A program made the translations under genes and the position numbers. A stretch of 64,000 bases of DNA from SM1-73 sp964588305 (lineage in GTDB: Bacteria > Zixibacteria > MSB-5A5 > SM1-73): NCBI GenBank assembly GCA_964588305.1, contig CAZPOP010000008.1:1-64000 (forward strand). The letters run 5' to 3'. Under the pieces are notes generated by a model that worked only from the letters and a program-made list of their open reading frames with translations, ran no database searches and had not been told where the DNA came from. Positions 7,248-15,341 of this stretch are shown piece after piece; position 1 is the first letter of the stretch, and each line of letters begins with the position of its first letter.

Positions 7248-8675
7248 TTACTCCAAAAACGAGGTGACCTCAACTTTTCCCAACGATTCCAAGTCGGTTT
7301 TAAGTTCGTCGGCTTTGCTCACCACTACGAATTTCATATTCTCAGGATCGAGATACTTTTGGGCCACCCGTAAGACATCGTCGGCGGTAACGGCACCTAT
7401 GTTTTTACGGAAATTCTCTATGTAATCTTCCCCCAGATCGTATACCTCAACGTCCAGGAGCTTCGTGGCGATTTGCTCGGGCGTCTCAAATTGCAGAGGA
7501 TAATATCCGTCATAGAAGGATTTGGTTTCAGAAAGCTCCTTTTCCGAGACCTTTTCGGTGCGTATCCCTTCGATCTGCTCCAGTATGGCCTGGATCGCAC
7601 CTAAAGTTGAGTCTACCCGGGTGAAGGTGCTTACCTCAAAAGCTCCTTTTAATCGATATCTGTCAAAATTGGAGTAAATGCTATAGGTAAGTCCTCTCTT
7701 GGCTCTAACCTCATCCATCAAGCGAGAGGCAAATCCTCCTCCTCCCAGGATGTAGTTCATTACTCTGAACGCAAAATAATCCGGGCTTTTTCTGGGGATA
7801 CCGAAGTGCCCGATATTGACGTAAGACTGAGTTAAATCCGGCTTGTCCACCAGGATTATCTGGTGTCCCTTTATCTGGGGGGGTGGGGCGAAGTCGGCAG
7901 TAACAAGTGGTCCTGTTTCCCAGGAACCGAGCTTACCTTTGATTTTCGTCAACACATCGTCGGTTTCGACGTCCCCCACCACTGCTATGATGGCATTGTT
8001 GGGCACATAATGGGTATGGTGAAAACCTACTATGTCTTCCCTGGAGATGCCGGAGACACTTCCCTCCGTCCCCTCTAAGGGCTGGCCATACGGGTGCTGG
8101 CCAAATACAAACTCTCTGAAGTTTTCCTCTGCCACCGATTCGGGATCGTTCTTTTCCTGCATTATCCCCGCGATTATCTGTTTTCTCAACCTTTCTATTT
8201 CGTCATCCTTGAAGGTGGGATTCAGGAGTATGTCCGCCAGCAAGTCTAAGCCAGTATCAAAGTATTTACTGAGCACGCGGCAGCTTGCAAAGCTGGCATC
8301 CCAATTTGCACCGGCACCCAGGGTGCCTCCCACAAAATCTATCTCCTCGGCTATCTGGGTGGCATCTTTGGTCTGGGTACCTTTTCGCAGAAGCCCAGCA
8401 GTGAAATTGGCTAGGCCCGCTTTGCCCGGAGGATCATAGGTTGAACCCGATTTCAGAACCAATTTGAAAGCGACCACCGGCAGCTCATGGTGCTCGATCA
8501 CGATCACCTTCAGCCCGTTATCCAGGCTTTCTTTCGTTATCTCCGGAAGCTTAATCTCCTGGGCAAAGAGGTCTGTGATAATGCTCGAAGTCGAGAATAG
8601 AAGAAAAGTAATGATAATCGTGCTTAACAGGGCTATGGTAGGAATGCTCTTTCTCATTTTTATGCTCCTTCTCAT
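7248..8675 (-). CDS. M16 family peptidase-like protein, inactive-type subunit
   Basis: M16 (pitrilysin/processing-peptidase) fold, 475 residues, with an N-terminal hydrophobic segment for export (about residues 10-38). At the position of the zinc motif HxxEH it has GLANFTAGLL, so it lacks both His ligands and is not itself a protease. It keeps the C-terminal half features SRLMDEVRAKRGLTYSIYS, which in this family contribute the Arg-Tyr pair that completes the partner's active site. It lies 18 bp after an M16 gene with an intact zinc motif, so the two probably form a heterodimer like PqqF/MPP-type pairs, acting in the periplasm. Confidence 0.9.
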   Translation of the reverse strand: MRRSIKMRKSIPTIALLSTIIITFLLFSTSSIITDLFAQEIKLPEITKESLDNGLKVIVIEHHELPVVAFKLVLKSGSTYDPPGKAGLANFTAGLLRKGTQTKDATQIAEEIDFVGGTLGAGANWDASFASCRVLSKYFDTGLDLLADILLNPTFKDDEIERLRKQIIAGIMQEKNDPESVAEENFREFVFGQHPYGQPLEGTEGSVSGISREDIVGFHHTHYVPNNAIIAVVGDVETDDVLTKIKGKLGSWETGPLVTADFAPPPQIKGHQIILVDKPDLTQSYVNIGHFGIPRKSPDYFAFRVMNYILGGGGFASRLMDEVRAKRGLTYSIYSNFDRYRLKGAFEVSTFTRVDSTLGAIQAILEQIEGIRTEKVSEKELSETKSFYDGYYPLQFETPEQIATKLLDVEVYDLGEDYIENFRKNIGAVTADDVLRVAQKYLDPENMKFVVVSKADELKTDLESLGKVEVTSFLE

Positions 8676-8693
8676 TAATTCTTTTCTTGGTTC

Positions 8694-10049
8694 TCATTCG
8701 CTGACAGAGGTATGCTCCTCCGGCATCTCAGGGACCAATATCACCACATTTCTGTTTTTCTCGTCGAAGTACTTCTCTGCCACACGCATTACATCCACGG
8801 CTGTAACCTGCTGGAATTTCTCTGCCTCCTCGAACAATTCGCTGTAATCCCCGAGTACAGTTTGATAATAACCGATGGCGAAGCCTTTATCGTCAACAGA
8901 CTGAAGATCGAAGATGAATTCCGCCTCCAGCTGGTTTTTGGCTTTTTGCAGTTCCTTTTCCGCCACCGGTTCAGTTTTGAGCCTCTCAATCTCCTCTAAC
9001 AAAGTTCCTTTGCCGTCCTCTGCCGTATGTCCGGGTCGCATGATGACGAAGGAATAGAAAAGCGCAGGATCTTGCAGCAGGAAGCAGTCCCCTCCTGCGT
9101 GCAGAGCGGATTGATCCTGATAGATCATCTTCTGGTAAAGGCGGGAGCTCTGCCCGGCAAATAGAACTCTGGCAGCCACCCTCAGGGGATAGGTATCGGG
9201 GTGTCCGAATTCAGGGACGTGATAGCCAACGGTAAAGGCCGGCATCTGCGCGATCTTGTGGACGTAAGCAGTCCTTTCTCCCCTCTGCTCCGGCTCCACC
9301 GTTCCCACCTTTGGCGGAGGCGGTTGAGCTGCGATGTCATCATAGTACTTGTGCATCAGTTTCATGACATCTTTGGGGTTAACGTCACCGGACACCACGG
9401 CTGTGGCATTGTTGGGGGCGTAGTAAACCCTGTAGTGATTCTTCAGATCGTCCAGGGTGATATTGTCTATATCTGACATGTAGCCGACCACGTGCCAATG
9501 ATAGGGGTGAGCGGCAAAGGCGGTGTTGAGCAGCTGTTCGAACACTGCTCCAAAAGGAGAGTTATCCACTCCCATCCTTCGCTCCTCCTTCACCACCTCT
9601 CGCTCTGAGGTGAAGGTCTCCAGGGTGGGAGTAAGATTCTTTTGTCTTTCTGACTCTAAGTTAATGGCCAGTTCCAGTTTGTCACTGGCAATCTTCTCCC
9701 AATAGCAGGTCATGTCGAAGTGAGTCCAGGCGTTGTCTATTCCCCCGTTGGCCTGGATTATACGAGCGTGCTCCTCGGGTTTGATGTTTTTGGAGCCTTT
9801 GAACATCATATGCTCACAAAGATGAGAGATTCCGGTTATTCCCGGTCTTTCGTTCTTGGAACCCACCTTATACCAAACCTGATAGGTTACCACCGGGGCG
9901 GAATGATCCTCAGAGATCAGAACGGTCAGACCGTTGTCCAGAACGTGCCTCTCCACGGGAAAGCTTATCTGACCAAAACCACTCTGACAGATAAATAGTA
10001 AAAACAGAACGGCCCAAAAAGAACGACTCAAGGATTTAGGCATGGCCAC
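8694..10049 (-). CDS. M16 family zinc metallopeptidase, catalytic subunit
   Basis: A 451-residue M16 peptidase with a signal peptide (cleavage near SGFGQI) and the inverted zinc motif HLCEHMMFKGS, His76-His80 with Glu79 as the base. The third ligand Glu is expected in the ERRMGVDNSPFGAVFEQ region further on. It should degrade peptides in the periplasm. It is first in a two-gene operon with the inactive M16 partner. Other members of the family process signal or transit peptides; the substrate here is unknown. Confidence 0.93.
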   Translation of the reverse strand: MAMPKSLSRSFWAVLFLLFICQSGFGQISFPVERHVLDNGLTVLISEDHSAPVVTYQVWYKVGSKNERPGITGISHLCEHMMFKGSKNIKPEEHARIIQANGGIDNAWTHFDMTCYWEKIASDKLELAINLESERQKNLTPTLETFTSEREVVKEERRMGVDNSPFGAVFEQLLNTAFAAHPYHWHVVGYMSDIDNITLDDLKNHYRVYYAPNNATAVVSGDVNPKDVMKLMHKYYDDIAAQPPPPKVGTVEPEQRGERTAYVHKIAQMPAFTVGYHVPEFGHPDTYPLRVAARVLFAGQSSRLYQKMIYQDQSALHAGGDCFLLQDPALFYSFVIMRPGHTAEDGKGTLLEEIERLKTEPVAEKELQKAKNQLEAEFIFDLQSVDDKGFAIGYYQTVLGDYSELFEEAEKFQQVTAVDVMRVAEKYFDEKNRNVVILVPEMPEEHTSVSE

Positions 10050-10110
10050 CTCCTCATAAAAGATTAAAGGTCATCTTCCAGGAATCATACGAGACCCAAA
10101 AGCCGTTAAG

Positions 10111-10138
10111 AATATATGTACCTGGGCAGAAAAAACAA
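10111..10138 (-). promoter_or_regulatory. Candidate promoter for the M16 operon
   Basis: On the minus strand TTGTTT (10133-10138), a 16-bp spacer and TATATT (10111-10116), about 60 bp before the start codon of the catalytic M16 gene. The match is moderate. Confidence 0.35.
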
Positions 10139-10164
10139 GTCCTTTCTGACAACATATCTTACAC

Positions 10165-12579
10165 TTATTTTATTTTGATATCATATGGCATCAGAAGAAG
10201 AATCTGATCGTCTCCAAAGATATTGCTTTCCTTCAGCTCCTCCAGAATGGAGTTCAAGCTCGTTGGCGAGACGAGCAGGCTTTGAGCAATAGTATTGCGC
10301 CACCTGTTTCCCTTGGGCAAGCTGAGAACCTCAATCGCAGCGTCCGGGGATATTCCTGCTTTTTCTTTGGCGATGGCCAAAGCTACGTTGATTCCTCCGA
10401 GTTCATCGACTAACCCATTTGCCTTTGCCTGCCTTCCGGTCCACACTCTGCCTCTTGCCACGGTGTCGACCTCCTGGTAGGACATCCCCCGACCTTCTGC
10501 CACTTTCTCAATGAAGTCATCATAGAATTCCCTGATTTGACGTTTGACCACTTCCCTCTCCTCGTCTGTGAATTGACGGCTGGTGGTGTAGAAATCGGCA
10601 TGCTTCCCGCGCTTGATCCCCTGTCTGGTCAAACCGATCTTTTCGTATAATTCCTCCAAGCTGACCTTACCGCTGATCACCCCGATGGAACCGGTATAGG
10701 TGCCGGGAAGTGAGACGATGGTATCCGCAGCGCAGGAGATCCAATAGCCTCCCGATCCGGCCACATCCGACATGGAGACGATGAAAGGTTTTTCCCCTTT
10801 GGTGCGCAGGATTTCCCGCAGGATCACATCCGAGGCGATACCTGATCCCCCCGGGCTGTCCACCCGGAAAACGATGGCCTTGACCGTTCTGTCTTCACGG
10901 GCAGTCTTGATGGCATCAGCTATGGTCTCCGAGCCCATGACGTCCCCCCACAAAAGGTTCCTTCCACTCTCACCTTCGAAGATCGAACCGGTGGCGAATA
11001 TGACCGCAATCTTAGGAGGGATGGCCCAGCTATATTCGTAATAGGTGCGCCGCGCGTATTTCTTGTCCTCTAATCGGTGGGGCTTTTTTCCTGCCATGTG
11101 TTCGATCAGATCATCCACTTGATCATAAAACAGCAAGGTGTCTACCAGGCTTGCCGCATACGCCTCGGAAGAGGTGAAGGGCCCCTGATCGATCTTGGAT
11201 TTCAGTTCCTCCTGAGTCCATCCTCTTTGAGAAGCCACGTCTTTTGTGATCTGATCGTACAGGTCGTCCAGAAGCGAGTTGGTCACCTCCCGGTGGGCCT
11301 CAGACATCTCTTTTCTGGTCAACAGATCCGAGGCGCTCTTGTAATCTCCGATGTGCTCTAAGTCGGCTACGATACCCAGCTTGTCCAAGGTTCCTTTGAT
11401 AAAGGTGATTTCCGCATTCAATCCCGTGAACATCAGATAGCCCGTAGGCATCAGCACGATTTTGTCAGCAGCGCTGGCAATGTAGTATTCCTTATTTCCC
11501 CCAAATTCCATGAAAGCGATTACACTCTTGCCCTTTTGCGCAAAGTCTAAAATGGCGCCTCTGAGTTCCTGTGCTTTGGCCAGCCCGATATCCAAAGGAT
11601 CGATTCTAAGGATCATGCCTTTAACGGATTTGTCCTCTTCTGCCCTCTTGATCTCATTTAGCAGATCCATCATGGTGGGCTTTTTTCTTTCAAAGATTCC
11701 AGCCCGGGTGTTTTCCTCTACGATCTTTCCGGAGAGCCTAAGCTCCAGAAAATTATCCTTTCTTTGGATCAAAGTGCGGTATCTGTCTTGGCAGAGGTTG
11801 ACGAAGGCGGTCCCTTGATTGAATTCATAATCTTTGGTAACCGAATTATAGGTACCCAGGCCGAGATTAGAAAGATTTATCCGTCCCCCGATTCCGAAAT
11901 TTCCGTCGTTGTCGATATCTCCGGAGATGACGAATCCGTCAAGCGGCTCCACTTCCGCCCGATATCTCATGTCTGCATTTCTTGCCTTCTCCTTGTGGCT
12001 CATGCATCCCTCTACAGACAGAGTCAACCTGTCTCCTAGCGGTCTGACTGCCAGACCACAGTCAAAGGAAACGTCCGTTTTTTCACCTTGAAACCGGGGA
12101 CGGTTAAGATCTTTGGCCACTGCTCCCAGGGAGACGAATTCAAAGGGTCGTACCAGAAGTCCGATTTTCCAGGAGGAGAGGTTATCGTAATCTTCGTATC
12201 TCGATCCAAACCAACTGTAACCGGTGCCCCAATAAAGGCCATCTGACAACTTGACCCCGTGAGCTAAGGTGTATTTCCGATAGGTTTGCGAAGTCACGTT
12301 TCCCAGCCATTCAACCGAGAACGCCAATCCTCCTGAGGAAAGAAACCAAGCATTATCCCCTTCAAAGCTTGAGTCGGAATAAGTATGGAAGAAGCTGGAT
12401 TGAAAACCTCTTCTCAGTCCCAGCCCGGCAGGATTACACTTTGCCGCAAGTATATCGTCGGAAACGGCCACAGAATTGTAGGGAATCACAAAGCTATCCG
12501 TAGGGGATTGGTAGGAAAGAGCGGAAACGGCACACAGACCTAAGAAGACAACCGAAATGATAAGGCTTTTTCCCCTCAT
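10165..12579 (-). CDS. sppA: Signal peptide peptidase SppA (67K type) with N-terminal beta-rich domain
   Basis: A long-form SppA, a Ser-Lys protease that clears cleaved signal peptides. The 804-residue protein has a signal peptide, then about 250 residues of glycine/aromatic-rich alternating beta sequence (residues 25-275) resembling a PorV/OmpP1-like outer-membrane barrel, then the usual tandem SppA domains. The general base is Lys414 in GDYKSASDLL of the first domain and the nucleophile is Ser609 in MSDVAGSGGYW of the second, preceded by FRVDSPGGSG. Typical 67K SppA is about 600 residues, so the front domain is the extra part. It suggests an outer-membrane-associated form. Confidence 0.92.
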   Translation of the reverse strand: MRGKSLIISVVFLGLCAVSALSYQSPTDSFVIPYNSVAVSDDILAAKCNPAGLGLRRGFQSSFFHTYSDSSFEGDNAWFLSSGGLAFSVEWLGNVTSQTYRKYTLAHGVKLSDGLYWGTGYSWFGSRYEDYDNLSSWKIGLLVRPFEFVSLGAVAKDLNRPRFQGEKTDVSFDCGLAVRPLGDRLTLSVEGCMSHKEKARNADMRYRAEVEPLDGFVISGDIDNDGNFGIGGRINLSNLGLGTYNSVTKDYEFNQGTAFVNLCQDRYRTLIQRKDNFLELRLSGKIVEENTRAGIFERKKPTMMDLLNEIKRAEEDKSVKGMILRIDPLDIGLAKAQELRGAILDFAQKGKSVIAFMEFGGNKEYYIASAADKIVLMPTGYLMFTGLNAEITFIKGTLDKLGIVADLEHIGDYKSASDLLTRKEMSEAHREVTNSLLDDLYDQITKDVASQRGWTQEELKSKIDQGPFTSSEAYAASLVDTLLFYDQVDDLIEHMAGKKPHRLEDKKYARRTYYEYSWAIPPKIAVIFATGSIFEGESGRNLLWGDVMGSETIADAIKTAREDRTVKAIVFRVDSPGGSGIASDVILREILRTKGEKPFIVSMSDVAGSGGYWISCAADTIVSLPGTYTGSIGVISGKVSLEELYEKIGLTRQGIKRGKHADFYTTSRQFTDEEREVVKRQIREFYDDFIEKVAEGRGMSYQEVDTVARGRVWTGRQAKANGLVDELGGINVALAIAKEKAGISPDAAIEVLSLPKGNRWRNTIAQSLLVSPTSLNSILEELKESNIFGDDQILLLMPYDIKIK

Positions 12580-12790
12580 TTTTGGCCTCCATAAATGGTT
12601 TGGAAGTTTAAGGGTTCAATGGTTCAAGAGTTCAAAGGTTTATAAGAATACGGTCTGAAATGGACCTTCTCCATTTGATCTGTTTAATCCGTCGACTGTT
12701 TTCCCTCAAGTAGATTCTTCCTCTTTCGTCTCTGCTCATTTGGGTCTTGGATTCCCCTTGTCCAGAAAATCCCTCAAAAATCGGGGTCGA

Positions 12791-13012
12791 CTAGGTCAGT
12801 AAGATCGCTCGCTTTTGCAGTTGCTCACCTTCTCTTGGGGAGAGATCGAATTCTGAAGCGGAGCTGTATTCTTGGTTACTTCGGTAAAGCATGGTTGAGT
12901 TGGAATTATCGGGATTCTGACTAGACGGACCTGAGGAGAATCCGGTTCCGTACAGAACCGTAATAACGCTGAATAGAAGGAGTGAAATCTTCAGGTTTTT
13001 TTTCACCCGCAT
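12791..13012 (-). CDS. Small exported hypothetical protein
   Basis: A 73-residue reading starting MRVKKNLKISLLLFSVI with a good signal-peptide shape, followed by a Ser/Asn-rich mature part without recognisable motifs. No convincing ribosome binding site is seen, and a longer reading frame extends upstream to 13123, overlapping the DedA gene's stop by 4 bp. It may be a real small secreted protein of the DedA operon or a chance frame. Confidence 0.35.
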   Translation of the reverse strand: MRVKKNLKISLLLFSVITVLYGTGFSSGPSSQNPDNSNSTMLYRSNQEYSSASEFDLSPREGEQLQKRAILLT

Positions 13013-13119
13013 TCTCAATTCAAAAGGGCTCGAATGGCACCTCCGGTTTATAATACGGTTTCCGGTTTGGAGAGTTTCATGAACAATTCTCCAGCTCCCT
13101 CTGGCGCGCCTTTGAATCT

Positions 13120-13686
13120 TCATTCTTCTGCCGTGATCCTTCTTTTGTGTAAAAATCTGCGTATCAGCCAGACCGTTACGCCCAAGGCGATAATTACCGC
13201 CACTATCAGCATCTCAAGGTGTTTGATTTGCCCAATCAAAGCCTCCAGGCCTGCCCCGAACATATAACCCAGGTTTGCCATGATTATGGCCCACACCAGA
13301 CAGGAAACAAAAGCCAGAGGCAAAAAGTTTCTTGGCCTCATTCTCATCAAGCCGAAGAAGGCAGCCGAAGCCAATCTTAGGCCATAAAGATAGCGGGTGA
13401 TGAAGATGGCCCATATCCCATATCTGTCAAAAAGCCTTTTTGCCTTGGGATAATAGATTTTGGCCTGGGGTAGCTTGGTGATGATTCCCTGTCCCTTTTT
13501 CCTTCCGAGAAAGTATAGCGTGACATCTGCCAGGTAAGTTCCGGCCATTGCCAGCATTATGATGAGATACAGATTTAAGTAACCTCTTTTGGCCAGAAAG
13601 CCAGCCGTTATCAGAAATGACTCGCCTTCCAGAAGAGAGCCAAAAAAGAGCGCAGGATAACCGAAATTGGTGATTAGATTCTCCAT
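13120..13686 (-). CDS. DedA family (VTT domain) membrane protein
   Basis: A 188-residue polytopic protein of the DedA/Tvp38 superfamily, half-transporters now linked to lipid (undecaprenyl-phosphate or phospholipid) recycling across the inner membrane. Seen: the LLEGESFLITAGFLA segment near residue 20, GTYLADVTLYFLGRKKG near residue 50 and FITRYLYGLRLASAAFFGLMRM near residue 98, all characteristic (the F/YxGR and R-x-G/P-R regions). It starts at the edge of the leader region of the divergently transcribed fibre operon. Confidence 0.9.
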   Translation of the reverse strand: MENLITNFGYPALFFGSLLEGESFLITAGFLAKRGYLNLYLIIMLAMAGTYLADVTLYFLGRKKGQGIITKLPQAKIYYPKAKRLFDRYGIWAIFITRYLYGLRLASAAFFGLMRMRPRNFLPLAFVSCLVWAIIMANLGYMFGAGLEALIGQIKHLEMLIVAVIIALGVTVWLIRRFLHKRRITAEE

Positions 13687-13805
13687 AAGATTCTGTTTTT
13701 TCTAAGTCGCACAGATCTTACGATCCGGTTCAACTCCAAGATGTCTTGAATATAACCGGATATTGATTCTGAAGGCAAGCGATTTTTCGGGGTTGTGATT
13801 GCTTT

Positions 13806-13834
13806 TTGCGACATGATAGAGCCATTCATAGTGT
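13806..13834 (+). promoter_or_regulatory. Candidate promoter for the chaperone-usher-like operon
   Basis: TTGCGA (13806-13811), 17-bp spacer, TAGTGT (13829-13834). If used, the transcript begins near 13841, just before the first hairpin of the structured leader. The match to consensus is moderate. Confidence 0.35.
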
Positions 13835-13841
13835 CAGGAAC

Positions 13842-14204
13842 AGAGGCGAAGCCTTCATAAAAATCGCCTCCGTTTTTCTCAAAGCCTGTGCGAGAGAACC
13901 CGCGTCGGTGTGGGGGAAACCCAAACGCCTTCCTGCTTGCTTATCTTATCAGGGCCGTAGGAAGCCTTCGAAAATAACTCGGTCCAGTCTCTTAAAGAAC
14001 TGGGGGGGTAAGCCGATAAGAACAATACAAGGTTCGAAAGCAAGCAGGACATCTGTTGGCCTGAAGACAAGGAGGACGTGCTCGTATTAGTAGTATATAG
14101 GTTATAAAGGACTGTTTTTGTCAGACCAAAGTTGGGGACGGTCTGGTCTGCAAGAGATGCAGAGACGAGCCAGATTGCGCCCCAACTTTTTTTTGCAGTC
14201 CTAC
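13842..14204 (+). ncRNA. Long structured 5' leader RNA with attenuator (unclassified)
   Basis: Between the DedA gene and the fibre operon is a region without coding sense but rich in pairing. A first hairpin GAGGCGA/TCGCCTC (about 13842-13870) has T's after it. A perfect 11-bp long-range stem, CCTGCTTGCTT (13932-13942) with AAGCAAGCAGG (14038-14048), encloses further stems: CTTATC-AG-GGC with GCC-GATAAG (13945-13955, 14012-14020) and CCAGT/ACTGG (13984-14003). It is followed by a terminator/antiterminator pair (separate entry). I recognise no known riboswitch family; the fold is read by eye. Confidence 0.5.
14108..14202 (+). terminator. Attenuator: terminator with competing antiterminator
   Basis: Terminator form: AAAGTTGGGG (14128-14137) pairs with CCCCAACTTT (14180-14189), followed by a run of eight T's (14187-14194); inside sit TCTGG/CCAGA and a TCTGCA/TGCAGA hairpin. 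Outside, AGGACTG (14108-14114) pairs with CAGTCCT (14196-14202). Competing form: CAGACC (14122-14127) with GGTCTG (14140-14145) sequesters the 5' arm of the terminator. This is the usual logic of transcription attenuation ahead of the fibre genes. Confidence 0.6.
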
Positions 14205-14278
14205 GGCGCCCTGAAACGTGAAACTAAAAAGAAAACAACAATTCACATATTAAACCAAAGAGGGGGGTGAGAAATATT

Positions 14279-14764
14279 ATGAAGAAGCTGATAGTTGGTA
14301 CAGCTGTCCTGGGGGTTGTCCTCGGGCTGACAGGATTGGCCATGGCGGCTAACACCGCTGACCATACGGTAACTGTGACGGTTGAAGCTATCAATGAGGC
14401 TGCCATTACTGGGGGGGACCTTATCCTTACCATCAATAGCGCCACTGCCGGATCCGAGCCCGACGACGCAGTGGATAATACCACTTGTGACTTGGCCTGG
14501 ACCACGAACGAAGCCACTAAAAAGATCACAGTGGAAACGGATCTGGTGGCTCCGACTTTTGCCCTCAAAGCTCTGGCTCAAAACGTCACCGGTGGGACCG
14601 CAGCGATTGAGGTAACTCTTAGCACAACAGCCACCAATTTTGTTACTGGCGTGGACAAGACAACTGGCGGCTGCGACTTACAGTACACCGCAAGTGCTAC
14701 CGCAGCTCAAGGAATAGGAAGTGATATTCATAAAGTTACCTATACCCTTACAGATGGACCTTAA
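14279..14764 (+). CDS. Putative secreted fibre subunit (pilin-like, spore-coat-U-like)
   Basis: A 161-residue exported protein with signal peptide (cleavage near AMAANTADH). The mature part is Thr/Ala-rich beta sequence with two cysteines in similar settings (TTCDLAWTTN and GGCDLQYTAS), likely a disulphide. It ends in the alternating strand HKVTYTLTDGP, like the C-terminal strand of CsuA/B and spore-coat-U type pilins. The GTG at 14267 lies within the purine-rich GAGGGGGGTG that serves as ribosome binding site, so I use the ATG at 14279. It is first in a four-gene operon with a second subunit, a chaperone-like and an usher-like protein. The pilin role is inferred from context. Confidence 0.7.
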   Translation: MKKLIVGTAVLGVVLGLTGLAMAANTADHTVTVTVEAINEAAITGGDLILTINSATAGSEPDDAVDNTTCDLAWTTNEATKKITVETDLVAPTFALKALAQNVTGGTAAIEVTLSTTATNFVTGVDKTTGGCDLQYTASATAAQGIGSDIHKVTYTLTDGP

Positions 14765-14778
14765 GTGAGGCTGATAGC

Positions 14779-14802
14779 GGGCGGACCTGCAAAGGTCCGC
14801 CC
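14779..14802 (+). other. Intercistronic hairpin after the first subunit gene
   Basis: Perfect 10-bp stem GGGCGGACCT / AGGTCCGCCC with a GCAA tetraloop and no T-run. Its place just after the first subunit gene fits an mRNA-stabilising or processing structure that raises expression of the major subunit over the downstream assembly genes. Confidence 0.6.
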
Positions 14803-14838
14803 TGGAAAGATCCACGCTCTTCCCGTCAGATTTACAAA

Positions 14839-15324
14839 ATGCGAATAACAACCAAGCTCTTAATTCTGCTCATTATACTTGTGTCAATTACTCTATGGAA
14901 AAAGATAGAGGCAATTGACATTGTCGTAACTGGCGACTGGCTCTTGACCGTCGATGCCTCAGATTTACAGGCTGGTGCCGGAAGCGACCTTATTGATACC
15001 TACGAAAGCATAGCTGATGCAATATCCATAAGTATTTCCGGGACGACGGGTGCTTCAGATAATTGGCGAGTGGATGTCAAAAAGGTAGATACTGACTGGC
15101 ATAGTAGTTTCTATCTATATGTTAAAAGAACCTCTGGGGGCACAGGAGGCAGCGTCTCCGGCGGAACAGCTTATCAAGAAATAACAGATGTGGACCAATC
15201 TTTCTTTGACGGTAGCGATGATGTAAGTGGGATAAATATCCAGTTAAAACTAAGTGGTGTTTCCGTACAAATCCCACCTGATACTTACACCACCACGGTC
15301 TATTATACGGTAGTTGACATTTGA
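14839..15324 (+). CDS. Putative second secreted fibre subunit
   Basis: A 161-residue protein with an N-terminal hydrophobic signal (LLILLIILVSITLW, mature end near IEAIDIV) and a cysteine-free beta-rich body. Its C-terminus PPDTYTTTVYYTVVDI has the alternating pattern typical of the last strand of chaperone-usher pilins. It is of similar size to the upstream subunit but with little evident sequence identity, so it may be a minor or tip subunit. No clear ribosome binding site. It ends 17 bp before the chaperone start. Confidence 0.6.
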   Translation: MRITTKLLILLIILVSITLWKKIEAIDIVVTGDWLLTVDASDLQAGAGSDLIDTYESIADAISISISGTTGASDNWRVDVKKVDTDWHSSFYLYVKRTSGGTGGSVSGGTAYQEITDVDQSFFDGSDDVSGINIQLKLSGVSVQIPPDTYTTTVYYTVVDI

Positions 15325-15341
15325 TTAAAAGGAGAACACCC

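Noticed and set aside
12605..12645. GGTTCAA-type short direct repeats upstream of sppA
   Set aside because: Only a few imperfect copies over 40 bp; simple-sequence drift is enough to explain them.
13879..14090. Short frames on both strands in the leader of the fibre operon
   Set aside because: They cover the paired segments of the proposed RNA fold and show no coding pattern; RNA structure explains the region better.
14101..14202. Known riboswitch (c-di-GMP, T-box, cobalamin) in the fibre leader
   Set aside because: The conserved core sequences of these classes are not present; only generic terminator/antiterminator logic can be supported.
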